Assembly: GCA_964481655.1 (NCBI GenBank)
Contig: CAYZVO010000006.1
Span: 16,948 to 80,947 of the forward strand
Source of the DNA: CALDOK01 sp964481655
GTDB lineage: Bacteria; Myxococcota_A; UBA796; JAFGLY01
Reading direction: 5' to 3'
DNA: 64,000 nucleotides
In this document: positions 57,026 to 64,000 of the stretch, one piece after another
Numbering within the stretch: position 1 is the first letter of the stretch
Layout: each line of letters starts with the position of its first letter
Position numbers and translations under genes: made by a program
The notes under the pieces: generated by a model
Told to the model about the DNA's origin: nothing
Databases searched by the model: none
Seen by the model: the letters and a program-made list of their open reading frames with translations, nothing else

Positions 57026-58165
57026 TCAGAAGCGGTGGGTGAGGGTGAGCTGGGAGGCGAGCAGCCAGCTGCTGGTGGTCGCCGCGAGCTCGTCGTCTGC
57101 CTCGACGCGGTCGAGGGCCACGGTGAGGGAAGGCGTCCAGGGGCCGTCCAGGTCGGGGGAGACCCCCACCCAGGCACCGCCGGTCACGGTCCCGGGCAGG
57201 TTGGTGACCGTGGCGCTGCTCAGCAGCACCGGGCGCTGCTCGCGGCCGAGCTTGCCGCCGAGGCGCAGATCGACGCGCGCACCGTCCAGCAGTGCCTCCA
57301 CGCCCCCTGACACATAGGGTGTGTCATCCACGAGCTGGCCCGCGACGAACGGGGACAGGGTCAGCGCGCCGACGGGCTGGACCCAGGCCGCCGAGAGCCG
57401 ATGGATGGCGTCCTCCTCGTAGCGGCTGCTGGACAGCTCCAAGAGGACGCGGTGGCCCGACGAAGCGCCGAGTCGAGCCACCGCGCCCAGGATGAACGCG
57501 CTGTCGCCGTCCACGCTCGCGTCGAGCACCCCCGCGGCGTGCAGGCTGGTGCCCCAGCGCGCCCGGGCGAGCCCACCCCAGGCCCAGGCCTCGTGCTGCA
57601 GCGAGGCGCTCGCCCCCCCCGGGGGTGTAGGCTGACCGGGCATCGTGGACGGAGACGACGCGTCGGAGAACACGAAGCGGGTGCCGCGATAGCTCGCGCC
57701 GCCGACCAGGCCTCCGCGCCAGCCCTGCAGCCCTGCGGCGAGCCCCTCACCGTGCAGGCGAGCTGGATCGCCGGGGTACAGCACGCCGGCGAGGGCGACC
57801 GAACCCACCAGCCCCTCGCGACCCGCGCGGCTGGCCTCGACGCCTCGCTGGGCCCGGCGATCGTCAGGGCGGTCCGCGACCAGCGCGTCGAAGGCCGCGC
57901 GGGTGTCGAGGCCCTGCTGCCAGCGGGACCAGGCCAGGCCCAGTCGGGCCTCGTACAGGTCGGGGTTCAGGGACAGGGCGCGGACATACCAGCCCTCGGC
58001 GACGGGGTAGTCCCCCGCGTCGTAGGCCGCCGCAGCGCAGCGCAGGGACAGGCCCGGATCCTGAGGGTAGCGTTCCGCCTCGACCGCCAGCTCGACGAGG
58101 GTGTCGTCCGCCAGCGCGGCGGGCGCGGCGAGGACCAGGGCGAGCAGGGCGAGGGTCGATGGCAT
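57026..58165 (-). CDS. TPR plus outer-membrane beta-barrel protein (YaiO-like), first gene of the operon
   Basis: 379 aa from ATG 58165 (GGAG six bases upstream). A signal peptide ending AALA is followed by TPR-like helices at 25-115 (DYPVAEGWYVRALSLNPDLYEARLGLAW) and a beta-barrel to the C-terminus, which ends in LTHRF with the terminal Phe of Bam substrates. The TPR-barrel order is that of YaiO-like or exopolysaccharide-export porins. Predicted role: export or uptake across the outer membrane of the product made by the downstream PqqD/ATP-grasp/decarboxylase enzymes (inference). A C8 run in codons near 185 is notable. Confidence 0.78.
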   Translation of the reverse strand: MPSTLALLALVLAAPAALADDTLVELAVEAERYPQDPGLSLRCAAAAYDAGDYPVAEGWYVRALSLNPDLYEARLGLAWSRWQQGLDTRAAFDALVADRPDDRRAQRGVEASRAGREGLVGSVALAGVLYPGDPARLHGEGLAAGLQGWRGGLVGGASYRGTRFVFSDASSPSTMPGQPTPPGGASASLQHEAWAWGGLARARWGTSLHAAGVLDASVDGDSAFILGAVARLGASSGHRVLLELSSSRYEEDAIHRLSAAWVQPVGALTLSPFVAGQLVDDTPYVSGGVEALLDGARVDLRLGGKLGREQRPVLLSSATVTNLPGTVTGGAWVGVSPDLDGPWTPSLTVALDRVEADDELAATTSSWLLASQLTLTHRF

Positions 58166-58209
58166 GGCGGCTCCGTGTCTCACAGCTGTTGAGAACCGTG
58201 AGGGGGAGC

Positions 58210-58236
58210 CACCGGCAATCGGTGACTGTTGGTGAC
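58210..58236 (-). promoter_or_regulatory. Candidate operator upstream of the PqqD/ATP-grasp operon
   Basis: Two direct GGTGAC repeats spaced by one helical turn (58221-58226 and 58231-58236) overlap an inverted repeat CACCG-N5-CGGTG (58210-58224), 45-70 nt before the barrel ATG in the only intergenic gap upstream of the operon. Confidence 0.4.
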
Positions 58237-58263
58237 AGAATCAGCTCAGCAGATCGCCAGGGG

Positions 58264-59202
58264 CTACTCGTCCCAGCCGCTGGTCCAGTGCCAGTACCAG
58301 AAGCCGTCGATGTGGCAGAGTCCGTCGCAGGTGCCGCTCTCCCAGGTGACCCAGCTGTCGGCCAGCGCCACGTCCACCGCGCCGTTGACGTGCAGCTCGA
58401 GCCCGACGATGGCGTTGTCTTCACCCGTGACGTCCTGGTGGCAGTAGCGGCAGGTCATGCCTCGATCGAGGTGCGCGGCGTGTTCGCCCGTCATGCGCCG
58501 CCAGCCGCCCGTCCCGCTGTCCTGGTCTTCGTGACAGGCCCCGCAGCCCTCGACCTCGTCGGTCACCTCGACCCGCCCGGCCGCGCTCTGGCCGTCGCCG
58601 TGACACCAGGACGACACGCAGGTCCGGGAGTCGTCCCAGCCGACCGTACTGTCGATGCCCGCTGAGAAATCAGCCTCACCCCGCGCGGGGCTGTCGTCTC
58701 CCAGGAAGAGGTGCCCGTCGCTCAGGGCATCGGAGGGCAGCGTGTGGCACTGCTCGCAGCCGAAGGCGGCGTGGGTCTCGGTGTCGAGCACGTGGACGCT
58801 GTGGGGCGGGAACCAGGCGTCGGCACCGTCGTCCTGGCCGGAGACATGCAGGGGCGGGGCCCCGGTCTCGTCGTCCTGCCCGCCGTGGCAGAACAGGCAG
58901 TCGCTGCGCCAGCCGTCGGCGTGGCAGCCGTCGCAGCTGACGGCCAGGCCCACGCCCATCAGGTCTTCTCCGTGGCAGCTGGTGCAGCTCTGAGTCTGCA
59001 GGCGAGCCTCGGCGCCGTGCACGTCCGCGTCCGCGTAGTCGTCCGGGTGGTAGCGCTCGGGCGCGGTGTCCTCGGGGGGCTCGGTGTCCTCACCAGGGAC
59101 GCTGTCCTCGGGCGGGCTGGTGTCCCTGAGGACGTCGGGGGCCGTGGTGCAGTGGCACCCGACGGCCCAGATGAGCATCAGCGGAGAGAGAGAACGCAGC
59201 AT
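58264..59202 (-). CDS. Octaheme-type c-cytochrome lipoprotein with CxxxxCH sites
   Basis: 312 aa from ATG 59202, giving a lipoprotein signal (WAVGC, Cys16) and an Asp/Glu/Pro linker. Heme sites: CTSCH 73, CDGCH 90, CLFCH 102, CEQCH 149, CVSSWCH 195 (CxxxxCH), CGACH 220, CRYCH 251 and CDGLCH 292 (CxxxCH). The CxxxxCH type is known from Geobacter-like multiheme proteins. The rest is Asp/Gly-rich without a known fold. It would carry electrons at the outer membrane. No cytochrome-maturation or porin partner genes are adjacent. A perfect hairpin abuts the start codon. Confidence 0.85.
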   Translation of the reverse strand: MLRSLSPLMLIWAVGCHCTTAPDVLRDTSPPEDSVPGEDTEPPEDTAPERYHPDDYADADVHGAEARLQTQSCTSCHGEDLMGVGLAVSCDGCHADGWRSDCLFCHGGQDDETGAPPLHVSGQDDGADAWFPPHSVHVLDTETHAAFGCEQCHTLPSDALSDGHLFLGDDSPARGEADFSAGIDSTVGWDDSRTCVSSWCHGDGQSAAGRVEVTDEVEGCGACHEDQDSGTGGWRRMTGEHAAHLDRGMTCRYCHQDVTGEDNAIVGLELHVNGAVDVALADSWVTWESGTCDGLCHIDGFWYWHWTSGWDE

Positions 59203-59222
59203 GGGGGACCTCGCGGTCCCCC
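59203..59222 (-). promoter_or_regulatory. 8-bp hairpin over the ribosome site of the cytochrome gene
   Basis: GGGGGACC and GGTCCCCC pair perfectly around TCGC (plus strand), directly next to the ATG at 59202. The only ribosome-site-like sequence (GAGG on the minus strand) is inside the hairpin, so translation could be gated; alternatively it terminates the upstream transcript. Confidence 0.5.
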
Positions 59223-59234
59223 AGTGTACAGGCT

Positions 59235-60449
59235 CTACTCGAGGTCTCGCACGCAGCGGGCCAGGTTGTACACCCTCTGGACATCTCCCTGGGGCCCGAA
59301 GCTCTGGGGGTAGTCGGAGGCGGCCCCTTGCTTGGGATCGCTGCGCTGGGCACCGGCACCGTGCACGTCCTGCCACTCGCCGTTCATCTGGCCCAGGGCC
59401 TCACCGAAGGCCACGTAGACCGCGAACTCGCCCACGACCATGCCGTCGAGGTGGGTGGTGCTGGTCCAGTAGAAGCCGTAGTTGTCGCTGCCGTCCTCGG
59501 CGATGATGGCGGTGGCCTCGAAGAGCGGGTCGATGGCGGCCGAGCCGGTGGTGTCCGGGGAGCGCTCGTAGTCCACGATGCTCTGCAGCTCCTTGGCGTC
59601 GGGCAGGCGCCAGTCGTCGTGGCCAGCGCTGTCGAGATCCTCGCAGTAGGCCAGCGCGTCTGCCCAGTCCACCGACTCGACGCTGTCGCCGGCCATCCAC
59701 TCCAGGCCCGTGGCGTGGTCGGCGATGGTGCCGTCGCCCAGGTCCTCGAGATCGTTGAAGCCGTAGTCCTCGTTGCCCGACACGCAGCGCAGCTGGTAGG
59801 TCTCCATGCCCTCGATGGGGTAGCACTTGATGCGGCCGTCGGCGAGGTTGGTGCCGAAGAAGCAGCTCACGCCGTCGCTGCCGCCGCCGTTGCTCTCGAA
59901 GACGTCGCTGACGTAGACGGTCGAGGTGATCAGCTGGGTGTCGATGAAGCGCGGGGAGCCGTAGGCGAAGTCGAAGGCGCTGTCGTCGATATAGGGCACC
60001 GCGTCGCTGGGGGCGCTGGCGCCCTCGGGGTCACCGCTGCCCGTGGCGCCGTCGAAGTTCATCAGGGAGTAGGACTCCTTGATGGTGGGCACCCGCCAGG
60101 AGCCGATGCCGCCCAGCTCCAGCTCATCGCAGTACTCCTCGGCGTCGTCCCAGGCCACGTCGTCCACCTGCTCCCACTGCCAGACCAGGCCGGTGACGTT
60201 GTCGACGACGACCTCGCCGTCGCTGTCGTAGCTGGGGGCGTAGCGGGTGTACTCGGCGTCCTGGCCGGACAGCGCCTCCCCGGCGGCGGCGCAGTCCATC
60301 ACGCCGGTGGCGGAGTAGCACTCGCTCTGATCGGAGTCGACGATGGCGTAGCTCCACTCGGTCTCGACATAGGGCACCGCGGTGTCGCTGGCGGATGGGC
60401 CACAGCCGGTGAAGACGACGGTCCAGACGAGGATGCTGTGACGAGCCAT
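59235..60449 (-). CDS. DUF1566 (Lcl-type) lipoprotein with two DUF1566 units
   Basis: 404 aa from ATG 60449 (GGAGG five bases upstream). Lipoprotein signal VVFTGC (Cys16). Two DUF1566 domains are visible by their motifs: DNVTGLVWQ...AEEYCDEL...GSWRVPTIKE (about 95-145) and DHATGLEWM...ALAYCEDL...DDWRLPDAKEL (about 250-300), the second followed by FYWTST and the closing CVRDL. The fold is lectin-like; it is found in surface adhesins such as Lcl. Role inferred: glycan or surface binding. It is 32 nt upstream of the cytochrome gene on the same strand. Confidence 0.85.
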   Translation of the reverse strand: MARHSILVWTVVFTGCGPSASDTAVPYVETEWSYAIVDSDQSECYSATGVMDCAAAGEALSGQDAEYTRYAPSYDSDGEVVVDNVTGLVWQWEQVDDVAWDDAEEYCDELELGGIGSWRVPTIKESYSLMNFDGATGSGDPEGASAPSDAVPYIDDSAFDFAYGSPRFIDTQLITSTVYVSDVFESNGGGSDGVSCFFGTNLADGRIKCYPIEGMETYQLRCVSGNEDYGFNDLEDLGDGTIADHATGLEWMAGDSVESVDWADALAYCEDLDSAGHDDWRLPDAKELQSIVDYERSPDTTGSAAIDPLFEATAIIAEDGSDNYGFYWTSTTHLDGMVVGEFAVYVAFGEALGQMNGEWQDVHGAGAQRSDPKQGAASDYPQSFGPQGDVQRVYNLARCVRDLE

Positions 60450-60543
60450 GGTGACCTCCGGGTGTCGTTGGCGCTCATATGGGGTTCGACACGCGAGGAC
60501 GCGCTGAGGGCAGCCGGGATTGTCACCACATGTCGCGCCGCGC

Positions 60544-62616
60544 TCAGTCCGGGTCACACTCCCCGTCGCAGGGGTGCACGATCTCACCGTGCTCGAAGAG
60601 GTGGCCGGCCTGGCCGAACATCACGTCGGTGAGCACAGCGCTGTTGTGCACGCCGTTGTCGACCTCGGGGATGACGTTCTCGTCGGGCGGGAAGTAGGCC
60701 TCGAGATCCTCGGGCACCCGGATCTGCACCAGGGAGGGGGCGGTGGTGGGGCCCTTGATGGTCTCGAGCCCGTAGACGGGGTCGGTGGCCTGCTCGAGGT
60801 GGGCCGCGCCGATGGTCCGCGACAGCAGATCGGTGGCCATGTTGGGCACCTGGCAGTCACCGATGGCCTCCTGCAGGATGACCAGCTTCTGCGGCGCGTC
60901 GGGGTAGTCGGGATCGTCGTTGAGCAGGGTGCCCAGGCTCGAGGGATCCGAGTGGTCGAAGAAGCTCTGGATGGCCGCGATGAAGAGGTTCTGGGTCATC
61001 GGGTCGGGGTAGAGCAGGTCGATGAGGGTGTCCAGCTCCGAGAACTGGGTGGAGCGCTGGATCATGTGGGACCAGCCCGATCCGGGGACCGCCAGCACCG
61101 CCCGGGTGATGCGGGGTGAGATGGCCGTCTGGGAGGCGCCCTGGATCCCCCCAAGGCTGATGCCGTAGTAGTAGACGCTGTCGGGGTCGAGCAGGGGTTC
61201 CTTTGCGGTGCGGCCGATCTCGGGGGCGTCGGGGAGATCGTCCAGCGCCAGCTCCACCATGGCCATGGTGTTGACGTGGCTCTGCACCAGGCGGTCGGTG
61301 ACCACGGTGATGCGGCTCATGTCGGTGAGCACCTCGGAGATGATGAGCTCGATGTCCCCGCCGGACAGCCCGATCCAGTTTGTGGCGACCAACACCGCCC
61401 CCAGCTCCGCCGCCAGGGGCTGGGTCAGGCTCTCGGCGGTGCCACTGTCGAGCATCCACTCGCCGGTGCCGAACAGGCCGTGACCGATGACCAGCAGGGG
61501 CAGGTCGCCCTCGGTCCGACCCTGAGGCGGGATGACCATGGTGAAGTCCGCCACCACGCCGTCGTCCTGCATCACGATGCCACCGTCGTCGTCGCGCTCG
61601 AGGCTGTTGTCCTTCGTGAGGAAGCCCGGGGCGGTGAAGCTGCCCTTGACCAGCCAGGCCACGTTGTCGTTGGGATCCACCTCGACGGAGTCGATGGTGA
61701 AGTCGATGCCGCTGGCCTCGATGTCGGCCAAGGCCTGGCTGCGCATGGAGCGGATGGGGCCCAGCACGAAGTCGCTCGAGGCCACCTGGATGTCCCAGGC
61801 CAGCAGCAGGTCCTCGCGGGCCCAGCCCGCGTCCTCGGCCACGGTGAAGATGGCCTCGTAGTCCTCGCGCATGCCCTCGACGGTCTCGTCGTCGGTGAGG
61901 ATCCCGTCCCGCAGGGCCACGAACACGTCGGGGCTCTCCAGGCTCAGGCCGTCGGCGTCGGTGAGCTCGTCGGTCAGCAGCACGATGTAGCGGGCGCCCA
62001 GCTCCATGGGGGCCAGGGGACGCAGGATCAGGGGGTGTCGAGCGTCGTAGTCGCTGTCGTCCCGGTTGTTCTGGTCCATCTCCGTGAGCAGCGGGATGGC
62101 CTCACCGGTCTCGGCATGGATCAGGGCCAGGGGCGCCCCTGGCTGCACGGTGGCCTCCTGCTCGCCCCATCCCGACAGGAAGGCGGCGTCGATGTCCACG
62201 CCGAAGTTCACCAGGATGGGCGTGACGGGGGAGGCCCCGTCGGCGACATCGAACATGGCCGGGTCCACCGGCAGGTCGCCGTCGGGGCTGTGGAAGTCCT
62301 CCACCTCGTAGTCCAGGCGAAGGCCGGTGGGGGTGTCGGCCTCGACGGTGTAGTAGGCCGAGGGGAAGGGCAGGAAGCACTCGTCGGCGGTGCTCATGGG
62401 GTTGCACGCCTCGTCCCACTCGATCTCCCACAGCTCGACGGGATCTCCTGTGTCACCTGTGTCATCCGGCGTCGTGTCGCCGGTGTCGTCGGTGTCGGGG
62501 ACGTCGGTCTCCCCCGGCCGCTCGATGGTCGGATCCGTCGGAGAGGACCAGAGCGTCTCACCCGTCAGGGGGTTGCAGGCGGTCAGGACGAGGGCGAGGA
62601 CGGGGACCAGGCGCAT
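60544..62616 (-). CDS. Large alpha/beta-hydrolase lipoprotein with Ig-like N-terminus
   Basis: 690 aa, ATG 62616 with GGAG seven bases upstream. Lipoprotein signal ALVLTAC (Cys14), DTGDTT-type linker, then a Big_5-like region (about 90-220) with ARYIVLLTDELTDADG, which often precedes lipases. The hydrolase core contains a YYGISLGG nucleophile elbow near 495, VIGHGLFG earlier, and a late NGVHNSAV whose His may close the triad. A secreted lipase or esterase is the likely function; substrate unknown. A -10-like TATCAT is about 22 nt upstream of the start. Confidence 0.8.
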   Translation of the reverse strand: MRLVPVLALVLTACNPLTGETLWSSPTDPTIERPGETDVPDTDDTGDTTPDDTGDTGDPVELWEIEWDEACNPMSTADECFLPFPSAYYTVEADTPTGLRLDYEVEDFHSPDGDLPVDPAMFDVADGASPVTPILVNFGVDIDAAFLSGWGEQEATVQPGAPLALIHAETGEAIPLLTEMDQNNRDDSDYDARHPLILRPLAPMELGARYIVLLTDELTDADGLSLESPDVFVALRDGILTDDETVEGMREDYEAIFTVAEDAGWAREDLLLAWDIQVASSDFVLGPIRSMRSQALADIEASGIDFTIDSVEVDPNDNVAWLVKGSFTAPGFLTKDNSLERDDDGGIVMQDDGVVADFTMVIPPQGRTEGDLPLLVIGHGLFGTGEWMLDSGTAESLTQPLAAELGAVLVATNWIGLSGGDIELIISEVLTDMSRITVVTDRLVQSHVNTMAMVELALDDLPDAPEIGRTAKEPLLDPDSVYYYGISLGGIQGASQTAISPRITRAVLAVPGSGWSHMIQRSTQFSELDTLIDLLYPDPMTQNLFIAAIQSFFDHSDPSSLGTLLNDDPDYPDAPQKLVILQEAIGDCQVPNMATDLLSRTIGAAHLEQATDPVYGLETIKGPTTAPSLVQIRVPEDLEAYFPPDENVIPEVDNGVHNSAVLTDVMFGQAGHLFEHGEIVHPCDGECDPD

Positions 62617-62658
62617 GGGACTCTCCGGGGAGGGCCCATGATAGACCAGGCCACCGCG

Positions 62659-64000
62659 TCAGGAGCAACGGCGCCTCGCCAGGGTCGGAATCAGCAGCAG
62701 CAAGGCCGCCAGAGCCGGGGCATTTCGACCACTGGTGGCGCAGCCACGCCCGTCGTCCGGGTCCTTACCCTCCCCGGTGTCCCCGGGGCTGCAGCAGGTG
62801 TCGTCGGGCGGATCGCTGTCGGTCTCGCTGTCGCTGGGGAACTCGCCGGTGTCGCCGCTGTCGCCGGTGTCCACAGGCCCACCGCCGGTGTCGCCGGTGT
62901 CGCCGACCGCGTCCTCACCGTCGCAGTCCTGGTCGACGCCGTCGCCCGGGATCTCGGGCGCACCGGGGTAGACCGACGCGTCCGTGTCGTCGCAGTCCGA
63001 GCCATCGGCCACGTGTCCCGTCGGCGCGCCGCAGGCCTCGGTGGTCTCGTCCGGATCACCGAACCCATCTCCGTCGCCATCCAGGTGCCAGGTGCTCACG
63101 GCGGTGCACTCGCCGTAGAACAGGTAGACGGCACCGCTGTCAGAGCCGGCGTCGTCCACCCCTGGGGCCCCGAGCACCAGGTCGTCGGCGCCGTCGCCGT
63201 CGAGATCACCCACCGACGCCGTGGCGGTCCCCAGGGCGTCACCGGCCGCGCCGTCGGAGGCCAAGAGCTTCACCTCACCGCCGGGGACCGGCCCGGCCAC
63301 ACTGCCCGGGAAGGTGTAGCCGGCGCCACTCCCGGCCCCTGCGTCGTCGTCGTCCGGGGCGCCGCCGACGACGTCGGCGTACCCGTCACCGTCCTGGTCA
63401 CCGCCGCCGCCGACGGCCAGGCCAAAGCGGTCGCTGCCGAAGCTGTCCGACGGCAGCAGGATGGCCTCGCCCGCGCTGTCCAGGCCACCGGCGCTCCCGG
63501 GCAGGTAGAAGGCCGCGCCCGCGGAGCTGCCGCCGAAGTCCGCACCGCTGGCGCCCACCAGCACGTCGTCGTGCCCGTCGCCGTCCACATCACCCACGCC
63601 GGCCACGGCCACGCCGAAGGCGTCATCCATCGCGGCGACCGTGGCGGTGAGCTCGGTGCCGCTCCCGAGCCCGGAGGGGCCGCCGGGGTACAGCACCACG
63701 GCCCCCGTCGTCCCTCGACCCCGGGCGCCCACGACGAGGTCGTCGTAGCCGTCACCGTTCACATCACCCGCGCCCGCCAGCGCGGAGCCCAGGGCGTCGG
63801 AGCTGCCGCTGGTGGTGAGGGCCAGGCGCTGTTGTCGACTGGCGTCGAGCCCCGAGGCGGACCCGGTGTAGAGGTAGGCCGCCCCGGCGCCGCTGTCGGC
63901 GCTGGGGGCGCCGACGGCCACATCGCCGTAGCCGTCCCCATCCACATCGCCAGCACCCGCCCCCGCCACGCCCAAACCCTCGTCGTCAACCCCCACCGAC
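62659..64000 (-). CDS. FG-GAP / MopE-like surface protein with MYXO-CTERM-like tail (5' partial)
   Basis: The frame is open to the right edge, so the N-terminus lies outside. At least five FG-GAP units are present, each with a calcium loop of the DVDGDGYGDVAVG type, then a MopE-like module (SDCDDTDASVYPGAPE, DGVDQDCDGED), a DTGDTG-rich linker and the ending GRGCATSG, a Leu/Ala helix and LARRRCS. The C-terminal layout is the Cys-helix-Arg sorting signal. It resembles 17652-19403 but is anchored at the other end. Predicted surface beta-propeller adhesin. Confidence 0.85.
   Translation of the reverse strand, partial: SVGVDDEGLGVAGAGAGDVDGDGYGDVAVGAPSADSGAGAAYLYTGSASGLDASRQQRLALTTSGSSDALGSALAGAGDVNGDGYDDLVVGARGRGTTGAVVLYPGGPSGLGSGTELTATVAAMDDAFGVAVAGVGDVDGDGHDDVLVGASGADFGGSSAGAAFYLPGSAGGLDSAGEAILLPSDSFGSDRFGLAVGGGGDQDGDGYADVVGGAPDDDDAGAGSGAGYTFPGSVAGPVPGGEVKLLASDGAAGDALGTATASVGDLDGDGADDLVLGAPGVDDAGSDSGAVYLFYGECTAVSTWHLDGDGDGFGDPDETTEACGAPTGHVADGSDCDDTDASVYPGAPEIPGDGVDQDCDGEDAVGDTGDTGGGPVDTGDSGDTGEFPSDSETDSDPPDDTCCSPGDTGEGKDPDDGRGCATSGRNAPALAALLLLIPTLARRRCS

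Noticed and set aside
51460..58165. Agmatine-to-putrescine route explaining the decarboxylase plus urea channel
   Set aside because: No agmatinase or ureohydrolase gene is present and the decarboxylase substrate cannot be read from sequence.

Overview
The window looks like a chromosomal segment of an uncultured, high-GC Myxococcota-like (deltaproteobacterial) bacterium. The grounds are very high GC at third codon positions, a crowd of Sec lipoproteins with Asp/Thr/Gly-rich linkers, thrombospondin type 3 (TSP3), FG-GAP, MopE-like and lamin-tail surface proteins, and at least four C-termini of the form Cys + hydrophobic helix + Arg cluster that resemble MYXO-CTERM sorting tails. No rRNA, tRNA, CRISPR array, insertion sequence or phage gene was seen. 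Coding density is about 95 percent, and both edge genes run off the window. Family calls come from reading motifs by eye; no database was searched.

Layout. 2-4197: the end of a nonribosomal-peptide-type protein with a terminal NAD(P)-binding-like domain, and two hypothetical genes. 4202-12711: a seven-gene minus-strand operon in which six consecutive genes overlap by 4 nt. It encodes a choice-of-anchor lipoprotein, a two-helix protein, then OmpA / TSP3 / OmpA / TSP3 (a duplicated cassette, one TSP3 copy broken by a stop codon) and a small secreted protein. 12796-21320: PHP phosphoesterase, YceI, a PAS-GAF-PAS histidine kinase, an outer-membrane barrel, an FG-GAP lipoprotein and a zinc-ribbon protein. 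21336-29155: hypothetical lipoproteins, a DUF5989 micro-protein with a glycosidase-like lipoprotein, a GNAT, and a 4x lamin-tail surface protein cut by a nonsense codon. 29172-36601: membrane metalloprotease, a thioester alpha-2-macroglobulin, two lipoproteins, and a lone flagellin with a sigma-28-like promoter. 36721-43222: VWA/MerR pair, polysaccharide deacetylase, two LPLAT acyltransferases, hypothetical genes. 43255-50458: tandem HEWG-motif proteins, a TPM-domain protein with a Ser/Arg tail, a VWA lipoprotein and a rubrerythrin. 50528-64000: esterase, then a six-gene operon (beta-barrel, PqqD-like, ATP-grasp, PLP decarboxylase, urea channel-M23 fusion, TPR protein), an octaheme-type lipoprotein, a DUF1566 lipoprotein, an alpha/beta hydrolase lipoprotein and a partial FG-GAP protein.

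The best candidate for an undescribed system is the 51460-58165 operon. A PqqD-like peptide chaperone, an ATP-grasp ligase and a fold-III PLP decarboxylase are translationally coupled to envelope proteins (barrel, urea channel fused to an M23 peptidase, TPR), with no radical SAM gene beside them. The OmpA/TSP3 operon is the second candidate: a co-translated outer-surface assembly. Other threads are two in-frame nonsense codons each explicable by G-to-T changes, C/G homopolymer tracts of 9-11 nt at positions suited to slippage, and several genes whose -10-like element sits about 7 nt before the start codon with no Shine-Dalgarno (leaderless geometry).
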